Shown here piece by piece: positions 44,246-53,353 of a DNA stretch of 64,000 nucleotides. The notes below the pieces were generated by a model. It saw only the letters and a list, made by a program, of their open reading frames with translations, ran no database searches and was not told the DNA's origin. The translations under genes and the position numbers were made by a program. The DNA is from Sulfurospirillum cavolei. Its GTDB lineage: Bacteria > Campylobacterota > Campylobacteria > Campylobacterales > Sulfurospirillaceae. The DNA lies in NCBI RefSeq assembly GCF_001548055.1, contig NZ_AP014724.1, positions 2,634,324 through 2,698,323 of the forward strand, given 5' to 3'. Position 1 is the first letter of the stretch. Each line of letters begins with the position of its first letter.

Positions 44246-46360
44246 ATGCTAACCAAAGTACTCAAACGTGACGGCACAACCGAAGAGTTCCTCCCTTTTA
44301 AGATTGAAGATGCCATCAAAAAAGCATTTAAAAGCGAAGGGGTTACCTACGATCAATCTATTTTCGACGAAATTATCAAACGTATCGAGAAAAAACGCGT
44401 TGCGGCGGTTGAAGACTTTCAAGATATGATTGAGCAGGAACTCTATAAAGCACGTTACTTTGACGTTATGCGCTCTTTTATGCTTTACCGCCATACGCAT
44501 AAAATGCAACGAGAGCACATCTACGGACTCAGCGAAGATACGACGTACGTCAATTCGAGCCAAACGATTGAAGAGTACATCGGTAAAAGCGACTGGAGGA
44601 TCAAAGCCAATTCCAATACGGGATATTCTAACGCCGGACTCGTCAATAATACCGCGGGTAAAGTTATCGCCAATTACTGGCTCGATAAAATCTATTCCAA
44701 AGAAGAGGGATTGGCACACCGAAACGGCGACTATCACATTCACGATCTTGATTGTTTGACCGCGTATTGCGCGGGTTGGAGTTTGCGCGTTCTTTTGGAT
44801 GAGGGCTTTAACGGCGTACGCGGACGCGTAGAGAGTCGACCTCCTCAACATTTTCGCGAAGCTTTAGGGCAAATGGCAAACTTTTTAGGAATCCTTCAAA
44901 GCGAGTGGGCCGGTGCACAGGCGTTTAGCTCGTTTGATACGTATTTAGCACCGTATGCGTTTAAAGATAAAATTTCGTTCAAAGAGATTAAAAAAGCGAT
45001 TCGTAGTTTTATTTATAACCTAAACGTTCCGGCGCGTTGGGGACAAAGTCCTTTTACGAATATTACGATCGATTGGACCGTCCCGAAAGATTTGGCGGAT
45101 CAAATTCCGACTTCGAGCCAAACACATCTGTTTAAAGGCATTAACGACGCCGAACTTTTAAGCGAAGCAAAAAAAAGGGGCGTAAACTCTTTGGAAGCAA
45201 TGACGTACAAACACTTTCAAGCGGAAATGAACCTTATTAACAAGGCTTACTACGAAGTTATGACGGAAGGCGATAAAACGGGTCAACCGTTTACGTTTCC
45301 GATTCCGACCGTTAACATTACCGAAGATTTCGACTGGGACGGAGAAAATACCGATTTACTTTTTGAAAATACGGCTAAAATCGGCTCTTCTTACTTCCAA
45401 AATTTTATCGGAAGTCAATACGTGCGAGATGAAAACGGAAAGCTCGTCGAAAATCCTAAAGCGTATAAACCCGGACATGTACGCTCCATGTGTTGCAGAC
45501 TCCAATTGGATTTAAGAGAGCTTTTAAAACGAGGCGGAGGGCTTTTCGGAAGTGCCGAAATGACGGGAAGCATCGGTGTCGTTACGTTAAATATGGCACG
45601 TTTGGGGTATCTCTATAAAGGTGATAAAGAGACCTTAATGGAACGCTTCGAATACCTAATGGATTTAGCCAAATCGACGTTAGAGAAAAAACGGGTTTTT
45701 GTCCAAGAGATGTACAATCGCGGACTCTATCCGTATACGGCACGCTATTTACCGGGATTTAACAGCCATTTTTCGACCATCGGCGTAAACGGCATTAATG
45801 AGATGATTCGTAACTTTACGGGCGACAAGCATAACATAACCGATGAATTCGGAATGAAATTTGCTCATGAAATTTTAGAGTTTATGCGCGCAAAAATGGT
45901 TCAGTATCAAGAAGAAACCGGCAACCTTTACAACCTTGAAGCCACGCCGGCGGAGGGGACGACGTACCGCTTTGCGAAAGAAGATAAAAAAAGATTTGCC
46001 GATATTATTCAAGCAGGTTCGGGAAAGAACGTTTACTATACGAACTCTTCTCAATTGCCTGCCAATTTTACCGACGATCCGTTTGAAGCACTCGATATGC
46101 AAGACGATTTGCAGTGCTCTTACACCGGCGGTACGGTTTTACACCTTTACATGAAAGAGCGCATTAGCTCTAGCGAAGCATGCAAAAAATTGGTTAAAAA
46201 CATTATTACCAATTATCGTATGCCGTATTTGACGATTACGCCGGTTTTCTCGGTTTGCGAAAAACACGGTTATATCAGCGGGGAACATGAGTTTTGTCCA
46301 AAATGCGACGAAGAATTATTAGAGCAATACCACAAAGAGGAGGGTGAAGCAGCGTCATGA
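44246..46360 (+). CDS. nrdD: Anaerobic ribonucleoside-triphosphate reductase, large part without the glycyl-radical tail
   Basis: 704 residues. The ATP-cone (LTKVLKRDGTTEEFLPFKIE) is followed by the ten-stranded barrel with HIHDLDCLTAYCAGWSL-type sequence, PARWGQSPFTNITIDWT, RSMCCRLQLDLREL and YNRGLYPYTARYLPGF. The end carries VCEKHGYISGEHEFCPKCDEE, three cysteines of the usual four-Cys zinc site, then a TGA. The RVxGY glycyl-radical loop normally in the same chain is absent here. It is encoded by the next, overlapping 54-codon gene. The enzyme reduces NTPs without oxygen using formate as reductant in this class. Confidence 0.93.
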   Translation: MLTKVLKRDGTTEEFLPFKIEDAIKKAFKSEGVTYDQSIFDEIIKRIEKKRVAAVEDFQDMIEQELYKARYFDVMRSFMLYRHTHKMQREHIYGLSEDTTYVNSSQTIEEYIGKSDWRIKANSNTGYSNAGLVNNTAGKVIANYWLDKIYSKEEGLAHRNGDYHIHDLDCLTAYCAGWSLRVLLDEGFNGVRGRVESRPPQHFREALGQMANFLGILQSEWAGAQAFSSFDTYLAPYAFKDKISFKEIKKAIRSFIYNLNVPARWGQSPFTNITIDWTVPKDLADQIPTSSQTHLFKGINDAELLSEAKKRGVNSLEAMTYKHFQAEMNLINKAYYEVMTEGDKTGQPFTFPIPTVNITEDFDWDGENTDLLFENTAKIGSSYFQNFIGSQYVRDENGKLVENPKAYKPGHVRSMCCRLQLDLRELLKRGGGLFGSAEMTGSIGVVTLNMARLGYLYKGDKETLMERFEYLMDLAKSTLEKKRVFVQEMYNRGLYPYTARYLPGFNSHFSTIGVNGINEMIRNFTGDKHNITDEFGMKFAHEILEFMRAKMVQYQEETGNLYNLEATPAEGTTYRFAKEDKKRFADIIQAGSGKNVYYTNSSQLPANFTDDPFEALDMQDDLQCSYTGGTVLHLYMKERISSSEACKKLVKNIITNYRMPYLTITPVFSVCEKHGYISGEHEFCPKCDEELLEQYHKEEGEAAS

Positions 46361-46521
46361 GTAAAACGGAAATTTTAGAGAAATTACGGGAAAAACGAAC
46401 GAAATGTATCGTTTATACACGCGTTATGGGCTATCACAGACCCGTAGAGAGTTTCAACGTAGGTAAATTAGGCGAACACAAAGAACGTGTCCAATTTGTT
46501 GAAAAATGTGCTTGCCGATAA
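46357..46521 (+). CDS. Separate glycyl-radical tail of NrdD
   Basis: 54 residues starting at an ATG that overlaps the nrdD stop (ATGA). AGGAGGG lies about 12 bases upstream. Residues 17-46 contain KCIVYTRVMGYHRPVESFNV, GKLGEHKER: this is the C-terminal class III signature, in which the Gly of RVMGY carries the radical and the preceding Cys is expected to be the fourth zinc ligand. I infer that the two chains assemble into one active site and one zinc site, or that a -1 frameshift fuses them. No slippery heptamer is visible at the junction, and a sequencing error is a third option. nrdG follows. Confidence 0.8.
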   Translation: MSKTEILEKLREKRTKCIVYTRVMGYHRPVESFNVGKLGEHKERVQFVEKCACR

Positions 46522-47188
46522 GGCGATCCACAGTATCACGAAATTTACGACGCTGGATTTTCCCAATCGTCTAGCGTCGATTTTTTGGTTTGCCAAATGC
46601 AATATGGCATGTCCTTACTGCTACAATCCGCAAATCGTACGGGGAGAGGGTCTCGTTAGCCTCGAAGAAGCCCTGAATTTCTTACAATCCCGACAAAACA
46701 GACTGGACGGTGTTGTCTTAAGCGGAGGCGAATGCACGCTTTACCCGCACCTTGAGGCCTTGACATGTGAAATCAAACGACTAGGTTTTCAAATCAAAAT
46801 CGATACCAACGGTTCCAATCCGACATTATTGGAGCGATTGATCGAAAATGAAATGATCGACTACGTTGCACTCGATTACAAAGCACCGTTAGAAAAATAC
46901 GAAGCACTCGTTCATTATCGACATGTCGAACGCTTTGAACACAGCTTAGAGCTTTTGATACGCTCCGAAATACCTTTTGAAGTCAGGACGACGCTTCACA
47001 ACGATCTTTTAAGCGTCGAAGACATTAATGCCGTAATTCAAGACTTACATGTCAAAGGTTACCGCGGTACGTATTACCTGCAACGCTACTTACATGTCGA
47101 AGAGACGATGGGAAATACGATGCCGCCTCGAAACGTTTTCGACCGTACGAAACTTTCAAACTTACTTCCGATTAGCTTTCGAAATTAA
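46487..47188 (+). CDS. nrdG: Anaerobic ribonucleotide reductase activating protein (radical SAM)
   Basis: Up to 233 residues. The 4Fe-4S motif CNMACPYC lies near residue 38, after SITKFTTLDFPNRLASIFWF, followed by VVLSGGECTLYPHL and IKIDTNGSNP. It uses SAM to install the glycyl radical on NrdD, so its direct substrate should be the 54-residue protein it overlaps. The start is uncertain: GTG at 46487 gives 35 bases of overlap with that gene; GTG at 46508 is also possible. Four ACATGT copies lie in this gene (46763, 46921, 47047, 47092), the densest cluster in the window. Confidence 0.93.
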   Translation: MSNLLKNVLADKAIHSITKFTTLDFPNRLASIFWFAKCNMACPYCYNPQIVRGEGLVSLEEALNFLQSRQNRLDGVVLSGGECTLYPHLEALTCEIKRLGFQIKIDTNGSNPTLLERLIENEMIDYVALDYKAPLEKYEALVHYRHVERFEHSLELLIRSEIPFEVRTTLHNDLLSVEDINAVIQDLHVKGYRGTYYLQRYLHVEETMGNTMPPRNVFDRTKLSNLLPISFRN

Positions 47189-47286
47189 GTCGATCGAAAC
47201 GCTTCGAATCGTTAAAATCGCTCTTGCGATCGGTACGATTCCCGCCACAAAAAAGAGGCTTTAATACATTTTAAAATCGGTTTGGG

Positions 47287-47292
47287 TATAAT
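47287..47292 (+). promoter_or_regulatory. Promoter -10 of the secG operon
   Basis: TATAAT in TTTGGGTATAATCCTC, 42 bases before the secG start. Confidence 0.5.
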
Positions 47293-47333
47293 CCTCAGTT
47301 CTACTAGATTATGAAACATAAAGGACATCTCAA

Positions 47334-47669
47334 ATGACCACCGTTTTATTGGTTTTACAATTTGTTTTAACCGGTATATTAACCGTTGCCGTATTACTTC
47401 AAAAAAGCTCTTCTATCGGACTTGGCGCGTATAGCGGCAGTAACGAATCGCTTTTCGGAGCAAAAGGACCAGCCGGATTTATGGCAAAATTTACGTTTGT
47501 CGTCGGTATTCTTTTTATCGCCAATACGCTTGCGTTAGGCTATTTTTACAATCAAGATAAAAAAGTTTCGATTGCCGAAGATATCAAAATCGAAAAAAGC
47601 GTCGTTCCGAGCACTCCGGCACCGATGCCCTCAGCTCCAAGCGCACCTGAAGCTCCCAGCACCAAATAA
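47334..47669 (+). CDS. secG: Preprotein translocase subunit SecG
   Basis: 111 residues with two membrane helices (about 3-22 and 56-76) joined by the conserved QKSSSIGLGAYSGSNESLFG loop. The C-terminal tail (about 25 residues) is Pro/Ala/Ser-rich (PSTPAPMPSAPSAPEAPS), as in other members of this phylum. SecG speeds protein export through SecYE. AAAGGACATC precedes the ATG. It begins a run of closely packed rightward genes (deacetylase, frr, pyrE, RDD, MFS). Confidence 0.93.
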   Translation: MTTVLLVLQFVLTGILTVAVLLQKSSSIGLGAYSGSNESLFGAKGPAGFMAKFTFVVGILFIANTLALGYFYNQDKKVSIAEDIKIEKSVVPSTPAPMPSAPSAPEAPSTK

Positions 47670-47672
47670 TCG

Positions 47673-48629
47673 ATGAAATTTTTTTGGTCGTTTTTGCTTC
47701 TTAGCGTAACGGTATGGGCGGATGCCCATATCTTTATCTATCATCGCTTTAACGATGATCGCTATCCCAGTACCAATACGTCGTTGCAAGAGCTACGATA
47801 TGAATTTGAGTACTTTAAACGCAACGGGTACGAAGTCGTTCCGCTTGAAAAACTCGTTCAAGCACTCCGAGCAAAAGAAACGATTCCCGACAACTGGGTC
47901 GTTCTTACGATCGACGACAATTATAAAAGTTTTTATCGACACGGACTTGCACTCTTCAAAGAGTACGGTTATGCGTTTACGATGTTTGTTTACGTCGATG
48001 CTACGGAGCAAAAATACGGCGATTATATGAGTTGGGACGAACTCAAAGAGCTTGCGAAATACGGCTCTTTAGAGTTTCACTCCATGCACCATCCGCATAT
48101 GACCGAACTGAGCGACGACGCTCTTAAAAAAGATTTCGACGAAGGATTGGCTTTATTTGAAAAACGTTTGGGCATCAAACCGCGCTACTTCTCGTATCCT
48201 TTCGGAGAGTTTAGTCCGCGCGTTAAAGCCATTGCCCAAAGCTACGGCTTCGAAGCGATTTTAAACCAAAACATGGGGGCGGTTGCTTCCTTTAGCGATC
48301 CCTTGGATTTAGACCGTTCGGCACTTGTAGGCAAAAGCGATTTAAACGCCTTTTTAAAATACAAAGCCTTGGAAGCGACATGGATCGAACCTCAATACCT
48401 TCTCAAAGACGCTAAAGTCGATACCTTACATGTCAAAGCCAACACGAGTGCTACCAAAGGCGGTTTGTATATTAGCGGTTTTGGCTATCAAGAACTTGAA
48501 CTTCAAGACGGTGTTTTTCAAGCGAATATCACTAAAATTTTGACCAAAGAGCGCACGAGACTCATCGTCTCCGTGGGCAATAAAATTTCAACGAAACTAC
48601 TCGTAAAGGATAACTATGGAACTAAGTAA
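47673..48629 (+). CDS. Exported polysaccharide deacetylase-family protein
   Basis: 318 residues with a signal peptide ([16 protein letters not shown]). The NodB-type domain has [13 protein letters not shown] (TxDD motif), [12 protein letters not shown] (metal histidines) and [10 protein letters not shown]. The C-terminal about 100 residues form another small domain. NodB-fold enzymes remove acetyl groups from N-acetylglucosamine polymers, such as peptidoglycan, or from other carbohydrates; this one would act in the periplasm. The gene starts 3 bases after secG and overlaps frr by 14 bases. Confidence 0.85.
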   Translation: MKFFWSFLLLSVTVWADAHIFIYHRFNDDRYPSTNTSLQELRYEFEYFKRNGYEVVPLEKLVQALRAKETIPDNWVVLTIDDNYKSFYRHGLALFKEYGYAFTMFVYVDATEQKYGDYMSWDELKELAKYGSLEFHSMHHPHMTELSDDALKKDFDEGLALFEKRLGIKPRYFSYPFGEFSPRVKAIAQSYGFEAILNQNMGAVASFSDPLDLDRSALVGKSDLNAFLKYKALEATWIEPQYLLKDAKVDTLHVKANTSATKGGLYISGFGYQELELQDGVFQANITKILTKERTRLIVSVGNKISTKLLVKDNYGTK

Positions 48630-49176
48630 AGTATATGCCGAACAAAAAGAGCATATGGAAAAATGCATCTCTGCCCTTAAACGCGACTTTATGACGATTC
48701 GTAGCGGAAAAGTCGCTATCTCGATCTTAGATAACATTCACGTCGATTACTACGGAACGCCGACGGCTTTAAATCAAGTCGCAACCGTTTTAGCAAGCGA
48801 CGCTACGACGATTAGCATTACGCCGTGGGAAAAAAAAATGTTACGCGAAATCGAAAAGGCAATCATGCAAGCCAATATCGGCGTCAACCCGAATAACGAC
48901 GGCGAGAGCGTCAAACTCTTCTTCCCTCCGATGACGAGTGAACAGCGAAAAGAGAGTGCAAAACAAGCCAAAATCATGGGCGATAAAGCCAAAGTTGCCG
49001 CACGTAATGTACGTAAAGATGCTAACGACCAAGTGAAAAAGCTCGAAAAAGATAAGCTGATCACCGAAGATCAATCCAAAAAAGCGCAAGACGAGGTTCA
49101 AAAAATTACCGATGCGACGGTCGCGAAAATAGACGACTTGGTCAAAGACAAAGAAGCTGAATTGCTCAAAATTTAA
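48616..49176 (+). CDS. frr: Ribosome recycling factor
   Basis: 186 residues, full length. With EF-G it splits post-termination ribosomes. Typical start ([20 protein letters not shown]) with [28 protein letters not shown] and [13 protein letters not shown]. The start lies in the 3' end of the deacetylase gene; AAAGGATAACT precedes it. pyrE follows after 8 bases. Confidence 0.97.
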   Translation: MELSKVYAEQKEHMEKCISALKRDFMTIRSGKVAISILDNIHVDYYGTPTALNQVATVLASDATTISITPWEKKMLREIEKAIMQANIGVNPNNDGESVKLFFPPMTSEQRKESAKQAKIMGDKAKVAARNVRKDANDQVKKLEKDKLITEDQSKKAQDEVQKITDATVAKIDDLVKDKEAELLKI

Positions 49177-49184
49177 GGGTTCGT

Positions 49185-49793
49185 ATGCAAATCGAAAACA
49201 TTTATAAAGAAGCTAACGCGCTTTTAGAAGGACATTTTTTACTTAGTAGCGGTAAACATTCTCGTTTTTACCTTCAAAGTGCCAAAGTTTTAGAAGACCC
49301 TAAAGTCGCCGAAGAGCTTGCCGTTGCACTCGCAAAAATGATTCAAGCCTACGGACTGGAAATCGACACCGTCTGTTCTCCCGCTCTTGGCGGCGTATTG
49401 GCGGGATATGAGTTAGCACGGGCACTGGGCAAACGTTTTATTTTTGCCGAACGCGTCGGCGGAGAGATGACGATTCGTCGCGGTTTTGACGTGAAAAAAG
49501 GCGAGAAAATCTTGGTCTGCGAAGATATTATCACGACAGGCGGTTCCGCACTTGAAGCGGCAAACGTCGCTCAAAGTATGGGCGGTATTATCGTCGGATT
49601 TGCGGCCCTTGCCAATCGCGGTTTTTGCAAACGCGTCGGAAGCGATTTGGAAGCAAAACCGACATGTAAGCTTCCAAATGACGCACCGTTTTTTGCTTTG
49701 GCCGATTTTGAGTTTGACATCTACGATCCAAGCGATTGCCCTTTGTGCAAAGAAGGAAGCATCGCATACAAACCCGGCAGTCGAGGAAACTAA
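49185..49793 (+). CDS. pyrE: Orotate phosphoribosyltransferase
   Basis: 202 residues. It attaches phosphoribose from PRPP to orotate in pyrimidine synthesis. [17 protein letters not shown] is the substrate-side loop and [17 protein letters not shown] is the PRPP-binding motif. There is a short Cys-containing C-terminal extension ([16 protein letters not shown]) found in this phylum's enzymes, a possible metal-binding hook. frr-pyrE adjacency is conserved in Campylobacter. Confidence 0.95.
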   Translation: MQIENIYKEANALLEGHFLLSSGKHSRFYLQSAKVLEDPKVAEELAVALAKMIQAYGLEIDTVCSPALGGVLAGYELARALGKRFIFAERVGGEMTIRRGFDVKKGEKILVCEDIITTGGSALEAANVAQSMGGIIVGFAALANRGFCKRVGSDLEAKPTCKLPNDAPFFALADFEFDIYDPSDCPLCKEGSIAYKPGSRGN

Positions 49794-49799
49794 GCATTG

Positions 49800-50261
49800 A
49801 TGCGATGGCGTGAGGCGAAAAAAGGCGGCTTAAAAGCACCGATTGCGAAACGGTCAACCGATCGTATCGCACCTTTTTCCAAGCGCGCCAAGGCATTTAT
49901 CGTCGATTCGTTTATGCTTCTCATGCCGATTCTTTACGTTGTATTCTATCTCGTTTTCGGTTCACGCGAAGGCTTTGCGCAACACTGGGGATTAGGATGG
50001 CTGCTCGTCTTAGTTCCGTACGGCCTCGTAACGACGCTCTTTTTTTCCAAAACGGCGCAAACACCCGGTTTTAAAGCTTATGATATCGAGCTTAAAGACC
50101 CTCAAACGCTTCGTACGCCGTCTCTTGCGATGTTGCTGATACGCTATCTTACGGCACTGCTTACATGTATAACGCTCATCGGACTTTTGCTCCCTTTGCT
50201 ACGCAAAGACCGCCGTACGCTTTACGATCTTCTTAGCCGTAGCGTACCTCTTTGCAAGTAA
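49800..50261 (+). CDS. RDD-family membrane protein
   Basis: 153 residues from the ATG at 49800 (GAGGAA 14 bases upstream; a TTG one codon earlier is possible). Three membrane helices follow an N-terminal basic arm. RDD hallmarks are KAFIVDSFMLLMPILY (the first D), GFKAYDIEL and the closing RKDRRTLYDLLSRS. The family is implicated in Na+(K+)/H+ exchange or envelope functions, but the role is usually unknown. It lies 6 bases after pyrE and 4 before the MFS gene. Confidence 0.85.
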   Translation: MRWREAKKGGLKAPIAKRSTDRIAPFSKRAKAFIVDSFMLLMPILYVVFYLVFGSREGFAQHWGLGWLLVLVPYGLVTTLFFSKTAQTPGFKAYDIELKDPQTLRTPSLAMLLIRYLTALLTCITLIGLLLPLLRKDRRTLYDLLSRSVPLCK

Positions 50262-50265
50262 GCCC

Positions 50266-51354
50266 GTGATTTTTACTAAAATTTCGAGTTTCTTCTTTTT
50301 CTATTTCGTCGTGACCGGCGTGTATGTCATTTTTATGCCTAAAATGCTTCAAACCATCGGCTATAACGCTTTTCAAATCGGTGCCGTCTTTGCGCTCGCC
50401 CCGTTGATGCGTTTCATCGTTCCGTTTTTTTTCCTAAAACATTTTGAACTCTCTCGCAAGGTCTTTTATACCGCTTTACTCGGTGCGATCGGTGCCATAG
50501 TACTTTTTTATCCTACAATCGAACATTTTTACCTTTTCATGCTTCCCAATATGCTTTTAGGAGCGTGTTTGGGTATGATCTTGCCTTACGTTGAGACGTA
50601 CGCAATGGAACATCTTAAAAAAGAGCGTTTCGGCCGTGCTCGACTTTTCGGCTCGATCGGCTTCATGGCAATCGGTATCATTCTTGCGCGTCGCTTGGAG
50701 CATTTCGACAACGCTTTGCACTACCTTTTGGCGGCGATCGTACTTACGGCGGCATCGGCATATTGGCTTACGCGCCGTAACGCTCTTTTATCGGCACCTG
50801 CCGTTTCAAATACGACTTTCCGATTTTCGCATGCTACGTTTTTGTGGATCAGTTTTTTTCTGATGCAAGTAAGTTTCGGCGCGTTTTACAACTTTTTTAC
50901 CATTTACGAAACCGCTCACGGTATCAGTTTAGAGACAACCAGCTATTTGTGGGCTTTTGGCGTCATTTGCGAAATTATTCTGTTTTATTTTCAAGCACCG
51001 CTTCTCAAACGTTTTACGCTTTTAAGCCTTCTGAAATTCGGCGTTTTAAGTGCCGCCGTTCGATGGTTCTTGCTTTTTTTATTTCCCTCGTCGCTTTTGG
51101 CTTCTTACGCAACGCAATCCTTGCATGCATTTAGTTTTGCACTGCACCATACCGCAGCTTTGAGCTTACTCTATACGCTCTACGCACACAAAAAGCTTGC
51201 GGCACAGTTTTATTACGGGCTTTCTTTCGGATTGGGAGGATTTGCGGGTGCATTGATCGCAGGTAATTTTTACGGTCCAAGGCTTTACATGTACGCCGGT
51301 TTGATAGCGTTACTTTCGCTTGGAAGCCTTTTCTTTTTCAAGGAGAAAGAATAA
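50266..51354 (+). CDS. MFS transporter (MFS_1-like)
   Basis: 362 residues, ten to twelve hydrophobic helices, starting with a GTG (MIFTKISSFFFFYFVVTGVY). The sequence PNMLLGACLGMILPYVETY, RFGRARLFGSIGFMAIG and a late YGLSFGLGGFAGALIAG fit the PucC/nucleoside-symporter-like MFS_1 branch. The substrate cannot be inferred. Its 3' end overlaps the end of the convergent FliL-like gene by 17 bases. Confidence 0.85.
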   Translation: MIFTKISSFFFFYFVVTGVYVIFMPKMLQTIGYNAFQIGAVFALAPLMRFIVPFFFLKHFELSRKVFYTALLGAIGAIVLFYPTIEHFYLFMLPNMLLGACLGMILPYVETYAMEHLKKERFGRARLFGSIGFMAIGIILARRLEHFDNALHYLLAAIVLTAASAYWLTRRNALLSAPAVSNTTFRFSHATFLWISFFLMQVSFGAFYNFFTIYETAHGISLETTSYLWAFGVICEIILFYFQAPLLKRFTLLSLLKFGVLSAAVRWFLLFLFPSSLLASYATQSLHAFSFALHHTAALSLLYTLYAHKKLAAQFYYGLSFGLGGFAGALIAGNFYGPRLYMYAGLIALLSLGSLFFFKEKE

Positions 51355-51793
51355 AATTCTTAAGATAAATCGTCTCGACTTCGTACCCGAAATTCTCTTC
51401 TAGCATACCTATTAATTCGCTTTTTAAACGCTCTTTTCCTTCTAAGGTATCCAACCCGTTGGAGTCCATCGTATTGAGGTACTGCAAAACGGCGTTTCGA
51501 ACGTTTTCCATATTGCCTTTAAGGGCTTTTTTGCCGTTAGCGTTTTTCATAATCAGGGCAATATCGGCTTTCATTATTTTGAATTTTTGCGAGCGGATAT
51601 TGATATAAATCGTATCCAAGTTGACCTCATTGGCATCAGTGCTGACGTTCGTCGCTTTGGTTGTTGAAGCAACGTTTTCGTATGAAGAAACCGATGAATC
51701 TTCTTTGAGCATATAGCGAATCGTCCAAAAACCGATACCGATGAGCAAAATGATAAATCCCAACGTAATTTTGAGCAATTTTTCATTGAGCAT
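51338..51793 (-). CDS. FliL-like single-span membrane protein
   Basis: 151 residues. One N-terminal helix (LLKITLGFIILLIGIGFWTI, residues 5-24), a Ser/Thr-rich stalk (to about residue 55) and a compact C-terminal domain ending LKSELIGMLEENFGYEVETI, YLKNFILSP. That ending is reminiscent of the FliL periplasmic domain (G-x-E-x-L-x-x-E-I... V-x-x-V-x-F-x-x-F-x-x-Q). FliL stabilises the stator of the flagellar motor. I am not certain: the sequence match is to layout and tail only. It is translationally coupled (TAATG) to the DUF3137 gene, not to other flagellar genes. Confidence 0.5.
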   Translation of the reverse strand: MLNEKLLKITLGFIILLIGIGFWTIRYMLKEDSSVSSYENVASTTKATNVSTDANEVNLDTIYINIRSQKFKIMKADIALIMKNANGKKALKGNMENVRNAVLQYLNTMDSNGLDTLEGKERLKSELIGMLEENFGYEVETIYLKNFILSP

Positions 51794-52758
51794 TAGCGTT
51801 TACTCCATAATTTTTCATTGAGTTTGAGTTCTTCAACGATCCCGACGACCGTATTGAGAAGTTGAAAGTACTCTTTAATATACGAAAATTCCAATAACGA
51901 ACGTGTTAATATCGGCTCAAAAAGAGATTTTGTGTAGGCAATAGCAATATAAATTCGCGAAGCGACGAAAGAGAGATAGATCGGTCGGTTAATTTTTCGT
52001 TGAAGAAGCACGATTTTTTCCATGAAGGAATGTGAAAGAATATAGCGGCTCTCTATCGGATCGTCCCCGTAAACGACGAAAATCTTTTCGAATTCGGCAT
52101 GATCGAGCTTCATCAGTGATCCTCTAGCGACGTTCATGCGCTGAACCCATGTTCCTAAAACGCCCAAAGTTCGCTCCGCCGTGTCGGGTAAAACCACCGT
52201 TTTGCCTTTAAAAGCTTTATTGAAGTCGGCGCAAAAGAACAGCCCTTGAAAAATCGTTTCCCACCGTTCTCTTCCTTTGCTATCGCGCTCTTTTTGTTGC
52301 GTATGCAAAAAACTGAACCGCACCTCGACTTTCGCAATCGAACCGCTTACCAGATCGCTTCCTTCAAATCGATCGTAATCTTCCAAAAAAAGCTCGCTTT
52401 TTCGGTACGCTTCTTCATCGATGGCACTTTCTTTGCGATACGAAAGCGATGCATCGATTTGATAAAGCAGCTTTTCGATCACCTGATCTTTAAAGAGTGC
52501 CGTAAAACCCGCTTTTTCGTGACGGTAGACAAACATAAAAATCAAAAAGCCGCTCATAGCACTGAGTAAGCCTGCCTGCAAAGGTGCAAAATGCATGTGT
52601 TGATGTAAAACGGTAAAAAAAACGACCGCTCCTATGCTCATAAAAAGAGCGACCGTTTGGAGCTTTTTGACGATGCGCTTGCGCTCCTCTTCCAAAGGGA
52701 AGAGTGCTTCTTGCATCGTTTCGTAGTAGTATTCAAGCAGCGATGAAAGCGTCGCCAT
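51793..52758 (-). CDS. DUF3137 family membrane protein
   Basis: 321 residues. Two membrane helices near residues 33-75 follow an N-terminal cytoplasmic helix, and a soluble domain has RFSFLHTQQKERDSKGRE, WETIFQGLFFCADFNK and VLPDTAERTLG, the DUF3137 pattern. The function is unknown. The family is regularly paired with lemA, as here (19 bases downstream of lemA), and I infer a common membrane-associated process. Confidence 0.8.
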   Translation of the reverse strand: MATLSSLLEYYYETMQEALFPLEEERKRIVKKLQTVALFMSIGAVVFFTVLHQHMHFAPLQAGLLSAMSGFLIFMFVYRHEKAGFTALFKDQVIEKLLYQIDASLSYRKESAIDEEAYRKSELFLEDYDRFEGSDLVSGSIAKVEVRFSFLHTQQKERDSKGRERWETIFQGLFFCADFNKAFKGKTVVLPDTAERTLGVLGTWVQRMNVARGSLMKLDHAEFEKIFVVYGDDPIESRYILSHSFMEKIVLLQRKINRPIYLSFVASRIYIAIAYTKSLFEPILTRSLLEFSYIKEYFQLLNTVVGIVEELKLNEKLWSKR

Positions 52759-52777
52759 GATACGAAGGGGGCGTTAA

Positions 52778-53332
52778 CTAACGAAAAAGATTTTTGACGT
52801 TGACGTTCTCACGCTCCGCAACGTCAATACGCAACACTTCTTTTTTTTCCAAGTGCATAAAACCCGCAAGTACATTGGTAGGGAACATCTCAAGCGCATT
52901 ATTATAATCGGTAACGCTTTGATTATAAGCACGACGTGCGGCGGAGATTTGCTCTTCGACCTCATGAAGCGTATGTTGAAGATGTAGAAAATTTTCGTTT
53001 GCCTTGAGTATCGGATAGTTTTCAACCGTTACCATCAGTGATCCCAACGTGGACGAGAGTTCTTTGTCCAATGCCATCTTTTCCTGGGCATTAAGGCTCG
53101 GTTGAAGGGCTTGAGAACGTAAAGAAGTGATTTTTTCTAAAGTTCCCGCTTCGTGAAGCATATACTCTTTGAGCGTCGCGACAAGATTGGGAATCAGATC
53201 GTAACGTTTTTTCAAAACCGCGTCGAGTCCCGCAAAGATATTATCGACTTGATTTTTTTTAGAAATTAACGTGTTGTACAAAACGATAAAAATGAAAAGC
53301 AGTGCACCGCCGATGATCAAAAACGTTTCCAC
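52778..53332 (-). CDS. LemA family protein
   Basis: 184 residues from the GTG at 53332, selected because AAGGAGG sits 6 bases upstream; the longer reading to 53398 would cross the hairpin. An N-terminal membrane anchor (FLIIGGALLFIFIVLYNT) precedes the helical LemA domain with KKNQVDNIFAGLDAVLKKRYDLIPNLV and ISAARRAYNQSVTDYN. LemA proteins face the cytoplasm or periplasm as helical bundles of unknown biochemical role. It is first in lemA-DUF3137-fliL-like, 72 bases after typA. Confidence 0.93.
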   Translation of the reverse strand: METFLIIGGALLFIFIVLYNTLISKKNQVDNIFAGLDAVLKKRYDLIPNLVATLKEYMLHEAGTLEKITSLRSQALQPSLNAQEKMALDKELSSTLGSLMVTVENYPILKANENFLHLQHTLHEVEEQISAARRAYNQSVTDYNNALEMFPTNVLAGFMHLEKKEVLRIDVAERENVNVKNLFR

Positions 53333-53353
53333 GATAAACCTCCTTATGACATG

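Noticed and set aside
44249..44851. 200-residue open frame antisense to nrdD
   Set aside because: It is fully inside a strongly conserved gene, has no ribosome site, and its sequence looks like a reverse-frame shadow.
46340..46370. Programmed frameshift between nrdD and its tail
   Set aside because: No XXXYYYZ slippery heptamer or downstream pseudoknot is apparent, and the small gene has its own ATG; kept only as an alternative in the finding.
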